DNA of 64,000 bases from Ruegeria aquimaris (GTDB lineage: Bacteria > Pseudomonadota > Alphaproteobacteria > Rhodobacterales > Rhodobacteraceae). The position numbers and the translations under genes are program-made. The notes under the pieces were generated by a model. The model was not told the origin of the DNA. It saw only the letters and a program-made list of their open reading frames with translations, and searched no databases. The stretch spans positions 62,001 to 126,000 of the forward strand of contig NZ_JAOWLB010000010.1 in NCBI RefSeq assembly GCF_025751555.1, written 5' to 3'. Shown here piece by piece: positions 37,817 through 47,926 of the stretch. How positions within the stretch are numbered: position 1 is the stretch's first letter; the number at the start of each line of letters is the position of its first letter.

Positions 37817-38785
37817 TCAGGCGTCGATATCGCCGAACTGGTTCCCGGTATTGTTGGTGTTTTTCGTCCAGTCGCGCTTGACGCCCAGCCAAAGCAGGAT
37901 GGTCGAGGCCACGAAAATCGACGAATAGGTACCGACAACGATGCCCCAGATCATCGCAAAGACAAACCCCCGGATCACGTCACCGCCCAGCACATACAGC
38001 GCGATGAGCGCCAGAAGCGTCGTGATCGAGGTCATCAGCGTCCGGCTGAGGGTCTCGTTGATCGACAGGTTCAGCAGATCCTTGAGTTCCATCTGTTTGT
38101 ATTTGCGCAGGTTTTCCCGCACCCGGTCGAACACGACCACCGTGTCGTTCAGCGAATAGCCGACAATGGTCAAAAGCGCCGCGATGATCGCAAGGTCAAA
38201 GCGGATCTGAAGCTCGGAAAACACGCCGATGGTCAGGACCACGTCATGGATCAGCGCGGCCACCGCGCCCAGGGCGAACTGCCATTCGAACCGCAGCCAG
38301 ATGTAGACCAGCACCGAAAGGATCGCCAACGACACCGCCAGAACCGCCGTCTGGATCAGTTCGCCCGACACCTTTGGACCGACGGATTCCACCGATACGA
38401 ACTCGATATCGGGCGTCGCTGCCAACAGCGCCGCCTCGACGGCGGCAATGGTCTCCGCGCTGACCGCTTCGGCGTCGTCCTGGGCCTGAATACGGATCAT
38501 CGCCACGTTTTCGTCCGGGCCAAAGGTCGGGTCGAAAATCTCGGTGATGGTCACGTCGCCCAGCCCCAACGGGGCGATCGCATCGCGATAGGCGCCGACG
38601 TCGATGGCTTGTGTGCTCTGTGTGCGGATCGTGGTTCCGCCGCGAAAGTCGATGCCGAAATTCAGCCCCTGCACAGCGAAGGAGGCGAAGCCGACCACCA
38701 CCATCAGCGCCGAGATGCCCAGCCACAGTTTCCAGCGTCCGAAAAAGTCGAACGAGGTTACATCGGGTACGAGTTTCAAGCGCAT
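37817..38785 (-). CDS. secF: Protein translocase subunit SecF
   Basis: A 322-residue membrane protein with six helices and the periplasmic P4 domain. Motifs include FGIDFRGGTTIRTQ, the conserved VVGYSLNDTVVVFDRVREN and NETLSRTLMTSITTLLAL. With SecD it uses the proton gradient to pull exported proteins across the membrane. It follows secD with a 1-base gap. Confidence 0.97.
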   Translation of the reverse strand: MRLKLVPDVTSFDFFGRWKLWLGISALMVVVGFASFAVQGLNFGIDFRGGTTIRTQSTQAIDVGAYRDAIAPLGLGDVTITEIFDPTFGPDENVAMIRIQAQDDAEAVSAETIAAVEAALLAATPDIEFVSVESVGPKVSGELIQTAVLAVSLAILSVLVYIWLRFEWQFALGAVAALIHDVVLTIGVFSELQIRFDLAIIAALLTIVGYSLNDTVVVFDRVRENLRKYKQMELKDLLNLSINETLSRTLMTSITTLLALIALYVLGGDVIRGFVFAMIWGIVVGTYSSIFVASTILLWLGVKRDWTKNTNNTGNQFGDIDA

Positions 38786-38786
38786 G

Positions 38787-40448
38787 TCAGACCTCGATCG
38801 TCTTGGGACGGCGGCGTTCGAACCACATCACCACCAGCAGGCGGGTGACGAAGATCGCGGTGAAGACCGAGGTCAGGATCCCCAGACCAAGGGTAATGGC
38901 AAAGCCGCGCACCGGACCCGAGCCCATGGCAAACAGGATCACGGCGGTCATGAACGTGGTGATATTGGCGTCCAGAATGGCGCTCAGCGCCTTTTCATAG
39001 CCCAGCTCAATGGCCCGCGCAGGCCCCTTGGCGGTTTTCAGCTCTTCGCGGATCCGCTCAAAGATCAGAACGTTGGCATCGACCGCCATACCGACGGTCA
39101 GAACGATACCGGCGATCCCGGGCAGCGTCAGTGTCCCGCCAATCAGGCTGAGCAGGCCAAAAAGCAGCCCGACGTTTATCATCAGCGCGATATTGGCAAA
39201 GATACCGAAAAGACCATAGCTGGCCCACATAAAGCCCAGCACCGCGACAAAGGCGACAACGGTCGCGACCTTGCCTGCGTCGATACTGTCCTGACCCAGT
39301 TCTGGCCCGATTGTACGCTCTTCAAGGAAATCGAGACCCGCCGGCAGAGCGCCCGCGCGCAACAGAACGGCAAGATTGGTGCTTTCCTCAACGGTGAAAT
39401 TGCCGGTGATGATACCCGAACCGCCGGGGATGTGAGACTGGATGACTGGGGCGCTGATCACTTCGTTGTCCAGCACGATGGCAAAGGGCGCGCCGATATT
39501 GTCGCGGGTATAATCACCGAACTTGCGGGCACCCGAGGTGTTGAAGCGGAAGTTCACCGCGGGCCGCCCGTTCTGATCAAAGGCGGGCTGCGCATCCACC
39601 AATTCTTCTCCGGTGACAACCGGGGCCGCCTCCACGGTGTAATAGACCCCTTGCTGGTCGAGGGCCGGTATCACCTTCTGCCCGATCTCGGCGCGCGCCT
39701 CGGCGTCGGTGCCGCGCGAAACGACCGGGTTGAAGGTCAACTGCGCCGTGGTGCCGATGATGGCCTTCAACTCGCTGGCGCTGCCGATTCCCGGCACCTG
39801 GATCAGGATCCGGTCCGCCCCCTGGCGCTGGATGGTCGGTTCGCGCGTCCCCACCTCGTCGATACGGCGGCGCACGATTTCCAGAGCTTGCCGGACCGTA
39901 CGGTCGTCGGTGGCCAGTTTCTCGGCCTCGCTCAGGGTCACGACGATCTCGTCGCCGGCACCGCGCACCTCGATATCGTTCGAGCCGGCCCCGGTCAGCG
40001 TCTGGATCGGGCGACCCAGACCGCGCACGACCTCCAATGCCCGGGTCATGCCTTCGGGTTTGCTGATCTTGATCCGAATCTCGTCGCTTGGGGACGGCTG
40101 CTTGCGGATCGTGCCGACCGTGTCCCGCTCGCCCCGCAGCGCGTTGCGGATTTCGGGCCACATGGCCTCCATGCGGGCCTCGTAGACATCGCCGACCCGC
40201 ACCTCGGCCAGCAGATGGGCGCCGCCACGCAGATCCAGACCCAGATTGACCAGCGAAGACGGCATCCAGGACGGCCATTGCCCTGCCGTCTGCGTCAGTT
40301 CAGCGGTTGCCCCCTGAACCTCCATCGCGGCGCGGGCGTCATTGCTTTGTTCGACACGGGTGTAAAACGCGTTGGGCAGGGCCAGCAGCAGACCGGCCGC
40401 ACAGACCAGAATGATCAGCACCCGCTTCCAGGTATCAATTTGCAGCAT
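38787..40448 (-). CDS. secD: Protein translocase subunit SecD
   Basis: A 553-residue membrane protein with the large periplasmic P1 domain (LGLDLRGGAHLLAEV, RRIDEVGTREPTIQRQGADRILIQVPG) and six helices including GMAVDANVLIFERIREE, the conserved proton-path segment. It forms the SecDF complex with the downstream gene. yajC lies upstream, 33 bases away: the classic yajC-secD-secF operon. Confidence 0.97.
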   Translation of the reverse strand: MLQIDTWKRVLIILVCAAGLLLALPNAFYTRVEQSNDARAAMEVQGATAELTQTAGQWPSWMPSSLVNLGLDLRGGAHLLAEVRVGDVYEARMEAMWPEIRNALRGERDTVGTIRKQPSPSDEIRIKISKPEGMTRALEVVRGLGRPIQTLTGAGSNDIEVRGAGDEIVVTLSEAEKLATDDRTVRQALEIVRRRIDEVGTREPTIQRQGADRILIQVPGIGSASELKAIIGTTAQLTFNPVVSRGTDAEARAEIGQKVIPALDQQGVYYTVEAAPVVTGEELVDAQPAFDQNGRPAVNFRFNTSGARKFGDYTRDNIGAPFAIVLDNEVISAPVIQSHIPGGSGIITGNFTVEESTNLAVLLRAGALPAGLDFLEERTIGPELGQDSIDAGKVATVVAFVAVLGFMWASYGLFGIFANIALMINVGLLFGLLSLIGGTLTLPGIAGIVLTVGMAVDANVLIFERIREELKTAKGPARAIELGYEKALSAILDANITTFMTAVILFAMGSGPVRGFAITLGLGILTSVFTAIFVTRLLVVMWFERRRPKTIEV

Positions 40449-40481
40449 AAGCCTGCCTTTTCAGGAGGTTGTGGCGAGTTC

Positions 40482-40766
40482 TCACTTCGCCGGTTCGGTC
40501 TTGCTCAGGACCTGGGCGATGGTCGCCTTGATGACACGCACTTTCACGCCTTCGGCGATCTCGACTTCAAGCTCGCCATCATCCTTGACCTTGACAACCT
40601 TGCCAACCAGACCGCCCTGGGTGATCACCTGGTCGCCGCGACGCAGCGCAGCCACCATCGCCTGATGTTCCTTGACCTTCTTTTGCTGCGGACGGATCAG
40701 CAGGAAATACATGATCGCAAAGATCAGGATAAGCGGGAGAAACTGGGCGATTGCGCCACCTTCCAT
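40482..40766 (-). CDS. yajC: Preprotein translocase subunit YajC
   Basis: A 94-residue protein with a single N-terminal membrane helix (LPLILIFAIMYFLLIRPQQKK) and a small cytosolic domain (LRRGDQVITQGGLVGKVVKV). It is an accessory of the SecDF complex. The 177-base gap upstream is shared with the divergent MscS gene. Confidence 0.96.
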   Translation of the reverse strand: MEGGAIAQFLPLILIFAIMYFLLIRPQQKKVKEHQAMVAALRRGDQVITQGGLVGKVVKVKDDGELEVEIAEGVKVRVIKATIAQVLSKTEPAK

Positions 40767-40943
40767 GGGAGAATCCTTTGTGCTGGCTGGCGGGAGAGCC
40801 CCGCAGATTTCGCCGGGAACCTATGCGCAGAACCGTTCCTTTGCAAGTCGAGCACAAAAGCAGGTTTCTTTGCGCATTTTCCCTTCTGGTCAGGTTTCAA
40901 TCCGCAGGTATAGTCGGTTCGACAGCTGAGGGGAAATCCAGCC

Positions 40944-42578
40944 ATGATCCGCCTGTTGGTGATAGCGGTACTTGTTGTTCAGACACTCTGTGTATCGGTG
41001 GCATCGGCACAGGACACATCGGCCTCGGCGCCAATGTCGTCGGGTGTGTTTCAGGCCCCTGTCATCCTGGACGGGTCCGAGCTTTTCCTTTTGCGCGGCG
41101 TCAGCGGCATGCCCGCCGAACGGCGCGCGCTGGAGGTACATGAACGGCTTGTTCAGGTTGCCACGGCCTCCAACAGCAATACCGTCAATATCCAGAAACG
41201 AGAAGAACGCTTTGGTTTCGTCATCTTGGCGGATGGCGTTGAAATCCTGACGGTCACACAAGCCGACGCCGCTCTGGAAAGGATCGATCTGGCGTTGCTG
41301 GCCGACGTGCATGCCAAGGTCATTAAAGAGGCGATCTTGTCCTACAGATCGGAACGATCCGACAAGGCCCGGATCGAGGGCGCGATCTATGCCATGGGGT
41401 GGACATTGGCCTTTGCGCTCTTCACCTTCCTTGGCTTCCTTCTTCGCAGGTTCCTCAACACCCGGATTACAAGACTGGTCCACAGAAACCTGGCCGAGGT
41501 TGAGTCCGCCACCCGGGCCCATGTTCGCGCCGATGCCATCGCCGCGCTGATCCGGTTCGGGATCAACTTCGTCCTGTTGTCGATCTTCTTCCTGGGCGTC
41601 TACTACTACCTGTCGTTCATTCTGCTGGCCTTTGCCGAGACGCGTTACGTGGCTCAGCTTCTGCTGACCTATGTCACCCGGCCGGTTCTTAACATCGTCC
41701 TTGGCTTCATCAACTACCTTCCCAATCTCGTCACGCTGCTGATCATCGCGGCTGTCACGCAATACATCATCCGTGGCCTGCGGATTTTCTTCGAGGCGGT
41801 CGAGGCCGGCAGTTTCGAAATCGGCAACTTCGAACGGCATTGGGTCATTCCCACTTTCAACATCGTCCGAGCCATTCTGATCCTGATCGCTCTGGTGTTT
41901 GCCTTTCCCTATATCCCCGGATCGGAGTCGGCCGCCTTTCAGGGGCTGACCATCCTTGTCGGGGCGATGCTGTCGCTCGGCTCGAACTCGGTCATGAACA
42001 ATCTGATTTCGGGACTCTTCGTGATTTATCGCCGGTCCACGTCGATCGGAGACCGCATCAAGATCGGCGAGCATCTGGGTGATGTGGTCGAAATCAAGAT
42101 GATGGAAACCCATCTACGCTCGATCAAGAACGAGTTGATCTCGATCCCGAACGCACAGCTGCTGAATTCCGAAGTCGTCAACTATTCCAAACATGCCGAC
42201 GCCAACGGCCTTCTGGTCCACACGACAGTCGGTATTGGCTACGAGGAACCCACCGAAAAGGTCGAGGCCATGCTGATCGAGGCGGCAAGACGTACCAATG
42301 GCCTCAAGAACCGTCCTGCCCCCTTCGTGCTCTGGGCGGCGCTGGCGGACTATGCCGTCAATTATCAGATCAACGCCTACACGACCCAAGGTGCGATCAT
42401 TCCTCGGATCAAATCCGACCTGCACCGCAACATACTCGATGTGTTCACCGAGAACGGCGTCCAGATCATGACCCCGTCCTATGTCGCCGACCCGGTCGAC
42501 GCCAAGGTCGCGACCGCGCGCTGGGATGGCAAGCTGGCGCATCAGAATACCGGCGAATCGGGACAATCCAAAGCCTAG
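40944..42578 (+). CDS. MscS-family mechanosensitive ion channel
   Basis: A 544-residue protein. A signal peptide (MIRLLVIAVLVVQTLCVSVASA) precedes a periplasmic N-terminal domain of ~120 residues, then about five membrane helices, the pore-lining helix (FQGLTILVGAMLSLGSNSVMNNLISGLFVIYRR) and the cytosolic beta/alpha vestibule (GDRIKIGEHLGDVVEIKMMETHLR, SIPNAQLLNSEVVNYSK). GAGGGG precedes the ATG. It should release solutes during hypo-osmotic shock, relevant to a marine DMSP user. Confidence 0.92.
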   Translation: MIRLLVIAVLVVQTLCVSVASAQDTSASAPMSSGVFQAPVILDGSELFLLRGVSGMPAERRALEVHERLVQVATASNSNTVNIQKREERFGFVILADGVEILTVTQADAALERIDLALLADVHAKVIKEAILSYRSERSDKARIEGAIYAMGWTLAFALFTFLGFLLRRFLNTRITRLVHRNLAEVESATRAHVRADAIAALIRFGINFVLLSIFFLGVYYYLSFILLAFAETRYVAQLLLTYVTRPVLNIVLGFINYLPNLVTLLIIAAVTQYIIRGLRIFFEAVEAGSFEIGNFERHWVIPTFNIVRAILILIALVFAFPYIPGSESAAFQGLTILVGAMLSLGSNSVMNNLISGLFVIYRRSTSIGDRIKIGEHLGDVVEIKMMETHLRSIKNELISIPNAQLLNSEVVNYSKHADANGLLVHTTVGIGYEEPTEKVEAMLIEAARRTNGLKNRPAPFVLWAALADYAVNYQINAYTTQGAIIPRIKSDLHRNILDVFTENGVQIMTPSYVADPVDAKVATARWDGKLAHQNTGESGQSKA

Positions 42579-42740
42579 CGGGCTGTTGTAGGCTGTTTCG
42601 GGAATGTCTGGTGATTTCCGTTGCTTTGCAGCGCGAATCAGTGCCTTGATTTGCTGGCGCGAACCGCTGTGCGCAACGAAATTACTTTGGTGTTCCAGAC
42701 CGGGAAGCGGCCCGGCCAATCTGCTAGAAGGAACAGGCGC

Positions 42741-43157
42741 ATGATGATGGTGCGCTGCTATCTCGCCCCCTCCGAAATCGAAGGGCTGGGCGTATTTTGC
42801 CATGACGACATCCAACGCGGCGACAAGGTCTGGCGGCACGACAGGATGCTCGATATCACATTCCCGGAAGCCAAGATCGACAATGTAGAACCGCATGTCC
42901 GCGAGTTTCTGGAGCGCTACAGCTATCCCGACATCCACCGCCCGGGTTACCGGATGCTCGAAGGCGACGAAGGCCGCTTCATGAATCACTCGATGTATCC
43001 CAACCTGGACTATTCGGACGGGATCTGGGGGATCGCGTTGGCGGATATTCCGGCCGGAACCGAATTGACCCGCGATTATGCGGATTTCATGACCGGAGAG
43101 ATCCGCATGTATCCGCCGCGCCACAGGCTGGTGCCACCGCAGGTGATGCTGAACTGA
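42741..43157 (+). CDS. SET domain-containing protein
   Basis: A 138-residue protein that is essentially one SET domain, the lysine methyltransferase fold. Motifs are YLAPSEIEGLGVFCHDDIQRGDKVW, FMNHSMYPNL (SAM-binding NHS) and GTELTRDYADF (catalytic Tyr region). AGAAGGAAC precedes the ATG at 42741; a longer reading from 42621 has no such site. Bacterial single-SET proteins are poorly understood; the substrate is unknown. A GC hairpin follows. Confidence 0.85.
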   Translation: MMMVRCYLAPSEIEGLGVFCHDDIQRGDKVWRHDRMLDITFPEAKIDNVEPHVREFLERYSYPDIHRPGYRMLEGDEGRFMNHSMYPNLDYSDGIWGIALADIPAGTELTRDYADFMTGEIRMYPPRHRLVPPQVMLN

Positions 43158-43165
43158 GACCGGGC

Positions 43166-43190
43166 GGGGCTGCGACTGGCCCGCAGCCCC
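43166..43190 (+). terminator. GC-rich hairpin after the SET gene
   Basis: GGGGCTGCG, loop ACTGGCC, CGCAGCCCC (9 perfect pairs) with no T run. A likely weak or Rho-assisted terminator before serS. Confidence 0.6.
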
Positions 43191-43282
43191 ACCACCCGAG
43201 CTTGGGTTCCAAGGGCGCTACACCCCGTTCCATATTTGGTGCATAACGCCGTGCAGTGATTCACCTTTCGAGGACCAGACCC

Positions 43283-44575
43283 ATGCACGACATCCGCGCC
43301 ATTCGCGAGAATCCCACAGCCTTTGACGCCGCCCTGGCGCGCCGCGGGGATGCGCCGGTGTCGTCGCAAATCCTCGCCCTGGACGAAGAGCGCCGCGCCC
43401 GTATTCTGGCGGCCGAAACCGCGCAGGCCGAACAGAACAAGGCGTCCAAGGAAGTGGGCGCCGCCAAGGCCCGGGGCGACGAGGCCGAATTCGAACGCTT
43501 GCGCGCCGTGGTGACCGAGAAAAAGGCCGAAATCGCCCAGATGCAGGCCGAGGCAAAAGACCTCGACACCCAATTGGCCGATGTGCTGTCGCGCATCGCC
43601 AACTTGCCCGCCGACGACGTGCCCGATGGCGCCGACGAGACCGACAATGTCGAGATCAACCGCTGGGGCATCCCGCGCAGCTTTGCCTTTGCGCCAAAGG
43701 AGCATTTCGACATTCCCGCCGTCCAGAACGGGATGGATTTCGAAACCGCCGCCAAACTGTCGGGCGCCCGGTTCGTTCTGCTCTCGGGCGGTGTCGCGCG
43801 CATCCACCGCGCACTGGCGCAGTTCATGCTCGACACCCACACCGGAGAGAACGGGCTGACCGAGGTCAACGGCCCCGTTCTGGTGCTGTCCGAAATGATG
43901 CAGGGCACCGGCCAGTTGCCGAAATTCGGCGAAGACAGCTATCAGACCCGCGAGGGCTGGTGGCTGATCCCCACCTCCGAGGTTTCGCTGACCAACATCG
44001 TGAACGGCAACACGATCGAGGAAAGCTATCTGCCGCGCCGCTACACCTCGCATTCGCTGTGCTTCCGGTCCGAGGCCGGTTCGGCAGGCCGCGACACCCG
44101 CGGCATGCTGCGCCAGCACCAATTCGAAAAGGTCGAGATGGTTTCGGTCACCCATCCCGACAACTCGGATGAGGAACAGAAACGCATGCTGCGCTGCGCC
44201 GAAGGGATCCTGGAAAAGCTGGGCATCCCCTATCGCACTGTGGTGCTCTGCACCGGCGACATGGGGTTCGGCGCCCGCCGGACCTATGACATCGAAGCCT
44301 GGCTGCCCGGTCAGAACACCTATCGCGAGATCAGTTCCGTTTCGACCTGTGGCGATTTTCAGGCCCGCCGCATGAACGCCCGGTTCAAACCCGCCGATGG
44401 CGGCAAGCCGCAATTCGTGCACACGCTGAACGGCTCGGGCCTGGCGGTGGGGCGTTGCCTGATCGCGGTGCTGGAGAACGGCCAGAACGAAGACGGCACC
44501 GTCACCCTGCCCGAGGCGCTGTCACCCTACCTGGGTGGAAAGCTGACCCTGACGCGCGACGGCATCCTGGTCTGA
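43283..44575 (+). CDS. serS: Serine--tRNA ligase
   Basis: A 430-residue class II aminoacyl-tRNA synthetase. The N-terminal coiled-coil arm (residues ~30-100) binds the long variable arm of tRNA-Ser. Motif 2 is [21 protein letters not shown] and motif 3 is [19 protein letters not shown]. The ATG at 43283 gives the family start [19 protein letters not shown] perfect hairpin lies after the stop. Confidence 0.98.
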   Translation: MHDIRAIRENPTAFDAALARRGDAPVSSQILALDEERRARILAAETAQAEQNKASKEVGAAKARGDEAEFERLRAVVTEKKAEIAQMQAEAKDLDTQLADVLSRIANLPADDVPDGADETDNVEINRWGIPRSFAFAPKEHFDIPAVQNGMDFETAAKLSGARFVLLSGGVARIHRALAQFMLDTHTGENGLTEVNGPVLVLSEMMQGTGQLPKFGEDSYQTREGWWLIPTSEVSLTNIVNGNTIEESYLPRRYTSHSLCFRSEAGSAGRDTRGMLRQHQFEKVEMVSVTHPDNSDEEQKRMLRCAEGILEKLGIPYRTVVLCTGDMGFGARRTYDIEAWLPGQNTYREISSVSTCGDFQARRMNARFKPADGGKPQFVHTLNGSGLAVGRCLIAVLENGQNEDGTVTLPEALSPYLGGKLTLTRDGILV

Positions 44576-44599
44576 CCTCCACCGCAAGATGGACCTGGA

Positions 44600-44626
44600 A
44601 AGGCGAAGAAGCTACTTCTTCGCCTT
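44600..44626. terminator. Bidirectional hairpin holding the stop codon of the helix-hairpin-helix gene in its loop
   Basis: AAGGCGAAGAAG (44600-44611), loop CTA (44612-44614), CTTCTTCGCCTT (44615-44626): 12 perfect pairs. Downstream on the plus strand is a T/C-rich run, so it can terminate serS. On the minus strand the loop is the TAG stop of the convergent gene. Confidence 0.75.
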
Positions 44627-45166
44627 CTTCTTGTCCTTCTTCTTTTTCTTCTTGTCGGACTTCTTCTTGTCGGACTTCTTTTTGACCTTTTCCTTGGCCT
44701 TCTTGATCTTTTCTTCGAAGTCCTTCTTCTTTTGCTTGGCCTTGGCTTCCTTGGCGGCGGCCTTGGCCTTTTTCTTGTCCTTGACCTCGTCTTCGGCCAT
44801 TTCCGCCACTGCCGCAGCATCCGCTTGCGCGATCTCCGCCTCGCTGCGCACGGCTACCGCCCGTTGAACCGGCACGACAGGCGCGCTGCGCGGCGTCTTG
44901 CCCCGCGCCAAACGCCCAGGCCGCGCAACCGGGTTCCGCCGTTGCGAGGGGGTTCTTGCCGCAGTGGCCTTACCCGTCGTCGAACTGCCGACCAGCGCTT
45001 GAGCAGCGGACAGGATCGCGGCACCCCGTGCCGCTCCAATTCCCGGTATCGCACATAACTGCTCCAGGCTGGCTTTCGCGACGGCTTCAGCACTCTTGAA
45101 CCCGGCCTCTGTCAACAACTTGCCCAAAGCTGGGCCAACGCCTTCAATCTCGTTTACCGATTTCAT
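44612..45166 (-). CDS. Helix-hairpin-helix protein with a lysine-rich histone H1-like tail
   Basis: A 184-residue protein. Residues 1-~65 form helix-hairpin-helix motifs (VNEIEGVGPALGKLLTEAGF and LCAIPGIGAARGAAIL) that bind DNA without sequence preference. A basic linker (~70-105) and an acidic segment follow. The final ~60 residues are mainly Lys, Ala and Glu, becoming almost pure lysine (KKKSDKKKSDKKKKKKDKKK), like histone H1 or Rhodobacterial HU/H1-type tails. The ATG at 45166 is preferred to a GTG 21 bases upstream. It is probably a nucleoid-associated protein; no enzymatic motif is visible. Confidence 0.75.
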   Translation of the reverse strand: MKSVNEIEGVGPALGKLLTEAGFKSAEAVAKASLEQLCAIPGIGAARGAAILSAAQALVGSSTTGKATAARTPSQRRNPVARPGRLARGKTPRSAPVVPVQRAVAVRSEAEIAQADAAAVAEMAEDEVKDKKKAKAAAKEAKAKQKKKDFEEKIKKAKEKVKKKSDKKKSDKKKKKKDKKKAKK

Positions 45167-45250
45167 CTCAGCTCTCGTCCTGTCCACTATCTTCCGGAAA
45201 CTGTTCGATTTGTGTTTTGCAAATCCGCCCCAAACGCGGCTTCGCCCGTT

Positions 45251-46237
45251 TTACCCGGCGACCCGGGCCTTGGCCACAGGGCGCCCCGGCGGGAACGGCA
45301 CCAGCCGCCGTGTGTCCTCGTCCCACAACTTCAGGTTCAACGCCGCGACCGCTTCCCCGAACTTGATCCGGCGCGGCGCATATTCGGGCGGCAACCCGTA
45401 ATGGCACGCACGCAACCGGTAAGACGGGATGCGCGCATTGAAATGGTGAATGTCATGCAGGGTGATGCAGGCCACGGCATTGTCGAACCACCATCCGAAA
45501 TCCAGTGCCGACGACCCCTGCAACGCCGCAAGCTGCGGATCGAGATCAGGGCGGCGATCCCAGTATGTGTCCTCGAAATTGTGCTGGAGATAGACAAGAA
45601 ACACCCCCAGCATCCCGCCCAGGAACGAGAAGATCAGCCAGACCAGCACCCCCGTCGTTCCCGCCATCCACCACAGCAAGCCCAGGAAAACCGCGATAGC
45701 GCCATTATGCGCAACCACCCCAAGGGCACCGAAGCGGGTCGCGTTCTTGGGCCATCTGTAGCGGATAAAGTACGTAAACGCCGCGCCCAGCGGGATCAGG
45801 ATGAACGGGTTGCGATACAGCCGATAGATCAGGCGGGTCTTCCAGTCGGCGGCCTGCCATTCCCGCAGGGTCATGGTATGGATCTCGCCGGTCTCCCGAT
45901 GCTCCAGATTGCCCACACCCGCGTGATGCAGGTTGTGGTTCTGTTTCATCACCTCGAAGGGCGCGAACGTGAACGGTGACAGGACATGACCGGCAATCTC
46001 GTTCTGCCGCCGTGTCTCGAACAGCGAGTGATGCCCGCAATCGTGTTGCAGGACGTAAAGACGCACCGCGGCAAAGGCAAAGACAACCCCGGCGGGAATC
46101 ATGGCAAACCAGCGGTCCACATGGGTGATCGCCAGATAGAGGGCGGCAAAATACACCGCGAATGTCCCAAAATAGCTCAACCCCGCCAAGCGATTGTCCT
46201 GGACGGCGAATTGGCGTGTATAGGCCCTCAGATCCAT
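45251..46237 (-). CDS. Membrane fatty acid desaturase
   Basis: A 328-residue integral membrane di-iron enzyme. Histidine boxes are HDCGHH, HNLHH and HDIHHFN, in the order expected for the FA_desaturase family, with four helices between. It should introduce a double bond in a membrane lipid or related acyl/carotenoid substrate. GGGGAG precedes the ATG. Upstream, the 170-base gap to der shows only AT-rich promoter-like sequence. The precise substrate cannot be set. Confidence 0.9.
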   Translation of the reverse strand: MDLRAYTRQFAVQDNRLAGLSYFGTFAVYFAALYLAITHVDRWFAMIPAGVVFAFAAVRLYVLQHDCGHHSLFETRRQNEIAGHVLSPFTFAPFEVMKQNHNLHHAGVGNLEHRETGEIHTMTLREWQAADWKTRLIYRLYRNPFILIPLGAAFTYFIRYRWPKNATRFGALGVVAHNGAIAVFLGLLWWMAGTTGVLVWLIFSFLGGMLGVFLVYLQHNFEDTYWDRRPDLDPQLAALQGSSALDFGWWFDNAVACITLHDIHHFNARIPSYRLRACHYGLPPEYAPRRIKFGEAVAALNLKLWDEDTRRLVPFPPGRPVAKARVAG

Positions 46238-46407
46238 GATCGTCTGCTCCCCCAGACCTGAACGCTAAACGACTTTCATCACAACTTAATAAAGCTGCAC
46301 CCGCAAACAAGCCGCCTGCGGATGAATTGCGCCCGATGTGCGAATGCTATCGCGAAGCAAGTGGCGCTGTCACGCCCCTTGCGAAAATATGTAGCAGTTC
46401 TTGAGCC

Positions 46408-47877
46408 TTAAGACCGCGCTTTGAGATGTTTGGTCAAGGCGCCGGCATTCTTTTTGCGCCGCCCCTTATAGGGGTTCTTGTCACCCTGCCCGCGCAGGGT
46501 CAGCCGGATTGGCGTGCCGGGCATGTCAAAATCCTGCCTGAGACCGTTGACCAGGTAGCGCGAGTAGCTCTCCGGCATCTTGTCGGGATGGCTGCACATC
46601 ACCACGAACCCCGGCGGCCGGGTCTTGGCCTGGGTCATGTAGCGCAGCTTGATCCGCTTGCCCTGCGGCGCGGGCGGCGGGTGCTGTTCCAGCATGCCGA
46701 TCAGCCAGCGGTTCAGGGCGGCGGTGGGCACGCGCCGGTTCCAGACCGCATGTGCCCGAAGGATGGCATCGTGCAACCGGTCCAGCCCCCGGCCCGTCTT
46801 GGCCGATACCGTGACCAGCGGCGCACCACGCAATTGCGGCAAGAGGCGCTCAAAGCTTTCCTTCAGTTCCCGCAGCTTGTCCTGCTTGTTTTCCTCGACA
46901 TCCCATTTGTTGACCGCGATCACCACGGCCCGGCCTTCGCGTTCGGCCAGATCAGCGATGCGCAGATCCTGCTGTTCGAACGGGATGGCCGCGTCGAGCA
47001 GGACCACCACGACCTCGGCGAACTTGACCGCGCGCAAACCGTCGCTGACCGAGAGCTTCTCCAGCTTTTCCTGCACCTTGGCCTTCTTGCGCATGCCGGC
47101 GGTGTCAAAGATCCGCATCGGCGTGCCGTCCCAGTCGATTTGCAGGGAAATGGCATCGCGGGTGATCCCGGCCTCGGGACCGGTCAACAGCCGTTCCTCG
47201 CCGAGGATCTTGTTGATCAAGGTCGACTTGCCCGCGTTGGGGCGCCCCACCACCGCAACCTGCAAGGGCTTTTCGGCAGTGATCGCGGGCGGTTCATCGG
47301 CGCGCCCTTCGGTGTCCTCCTCGTCATCCTCGGAAATGTCGACATCGGTTTCAGGCGCCACATCCTCGGCCGCCTCTTCCATCGCGTCGGCAAGCGGCAT
47401 CAGCCGGGTGTAAAGGTCGTTCATCCCCTCGCCATGCTCGGCCGACAGGCGGATCGGCTCGCCCAGCCCCAGCCCATAGGCCTCCAGCACACCGGCATCG
47501 GCGGCAGCGCCCTCGGCCTTGTTGGCGGCCAGGATCACATGGGCCGAGCGACGGCGCAGGATATCGGCGAATATCTCGTCATTGGGGGTGACACCGGCGC
47601 GCGCGTCGATCAGGAACAGGCAGATATCGGCCATGTCGACCGCACGTTCGGTCAGCCGCCGCATCCGGCCGGGCAAACTGTCGTCGGTGGCGTTCTCCAA
47701 CCCCGCCGTATCGATCACCGTAAAGCGCAGATCGCCCAGCCGCGCCTGACCTTCGCGCAGGTCGCGGGTCACGCCCGGCTGGTCGTCGACCAGCGCCAGC
47801 CGTTTGCCGACCAGACGGTTGAACAGGGTGGATTTGCCCACATTGGGCCGCCCCACGATGGCGAGGGTCAGAGACAT
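46408..47877 (-). CDS. der: Ribosome-assembly GTPase Der (EngA)
   Basis: A 489-residue tandem GTPase that helps 50S subunit maturation. Both G domains are visible: first [20 protein letters not shown] and NKAE; second [30 protein letters not shown] and NKWD. A KH-like domain ends the protein ([18 protein letters not shown]). An acidic linker of ~40 residues ([20 protein letters not shown]) separates the G domains. It is the last gene of yfgM-bamB-der. Confidence 0.97.
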   Translation of the reverse strand: MSLTLAIVGRPNVGKSTLFNRLVGKRLALVDDQPGVTRDLREGQARLGDLRFTVIDTAGLENATDDSLPGRMRRLTERAVDMADICLFLIDARAGVTPNDEIFADILRRRSAHVILAANKAEGAAADAGVLEAYGLGLGEPIRLSAEHGEGMNDLYTRLMPLADAMEEAAEDVAPETDVDISEDDEEDTEGRADEPPAITAEKPLQVAVVGRPNAGKSTLINKILGEERLLTGPEAGITRDAISLQIDWDGTPMRIFDTAGMRKKAKVQEKLEKLSVSDGLRAVKFAEVVVVLLDAAIPFEQQDLRIADLAEREGRAVVIAVNKWDVEENKQDKLRELKESFERLLPQLRGAPLVTVSAKTGRGLDRLHDAILRAHAVWNRRVPTAALNRWLIGMLEQHPPPAPQGKRIKLRYMTQAKTRPPGFVVMCSHPDKMPESYSRYLVNGLRQDFDMPGTPIRLTLRGQGDKNPYKGRRKKNAGALTKHLKARS

Positions 47878-47926
47878 GGCACTCTACTTTTCTAGACTCA
47901 GACGCGCCCTATAGCGCGTCCGCGCG

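Noticed and set aside
38604-40913. A 769-codon open frame opposite secDF
   Set aside because: Antisense shadow; secD, secF and yajC are intact and certain.
44589-44867. A Phe-rich apparent membrane protein opposite the lysine-tailed gene
   Set aside because: Lysine AAG/AAA codons read backwards give Phe and Leu; the hydrophobicity is an artefact of the lysine tail.
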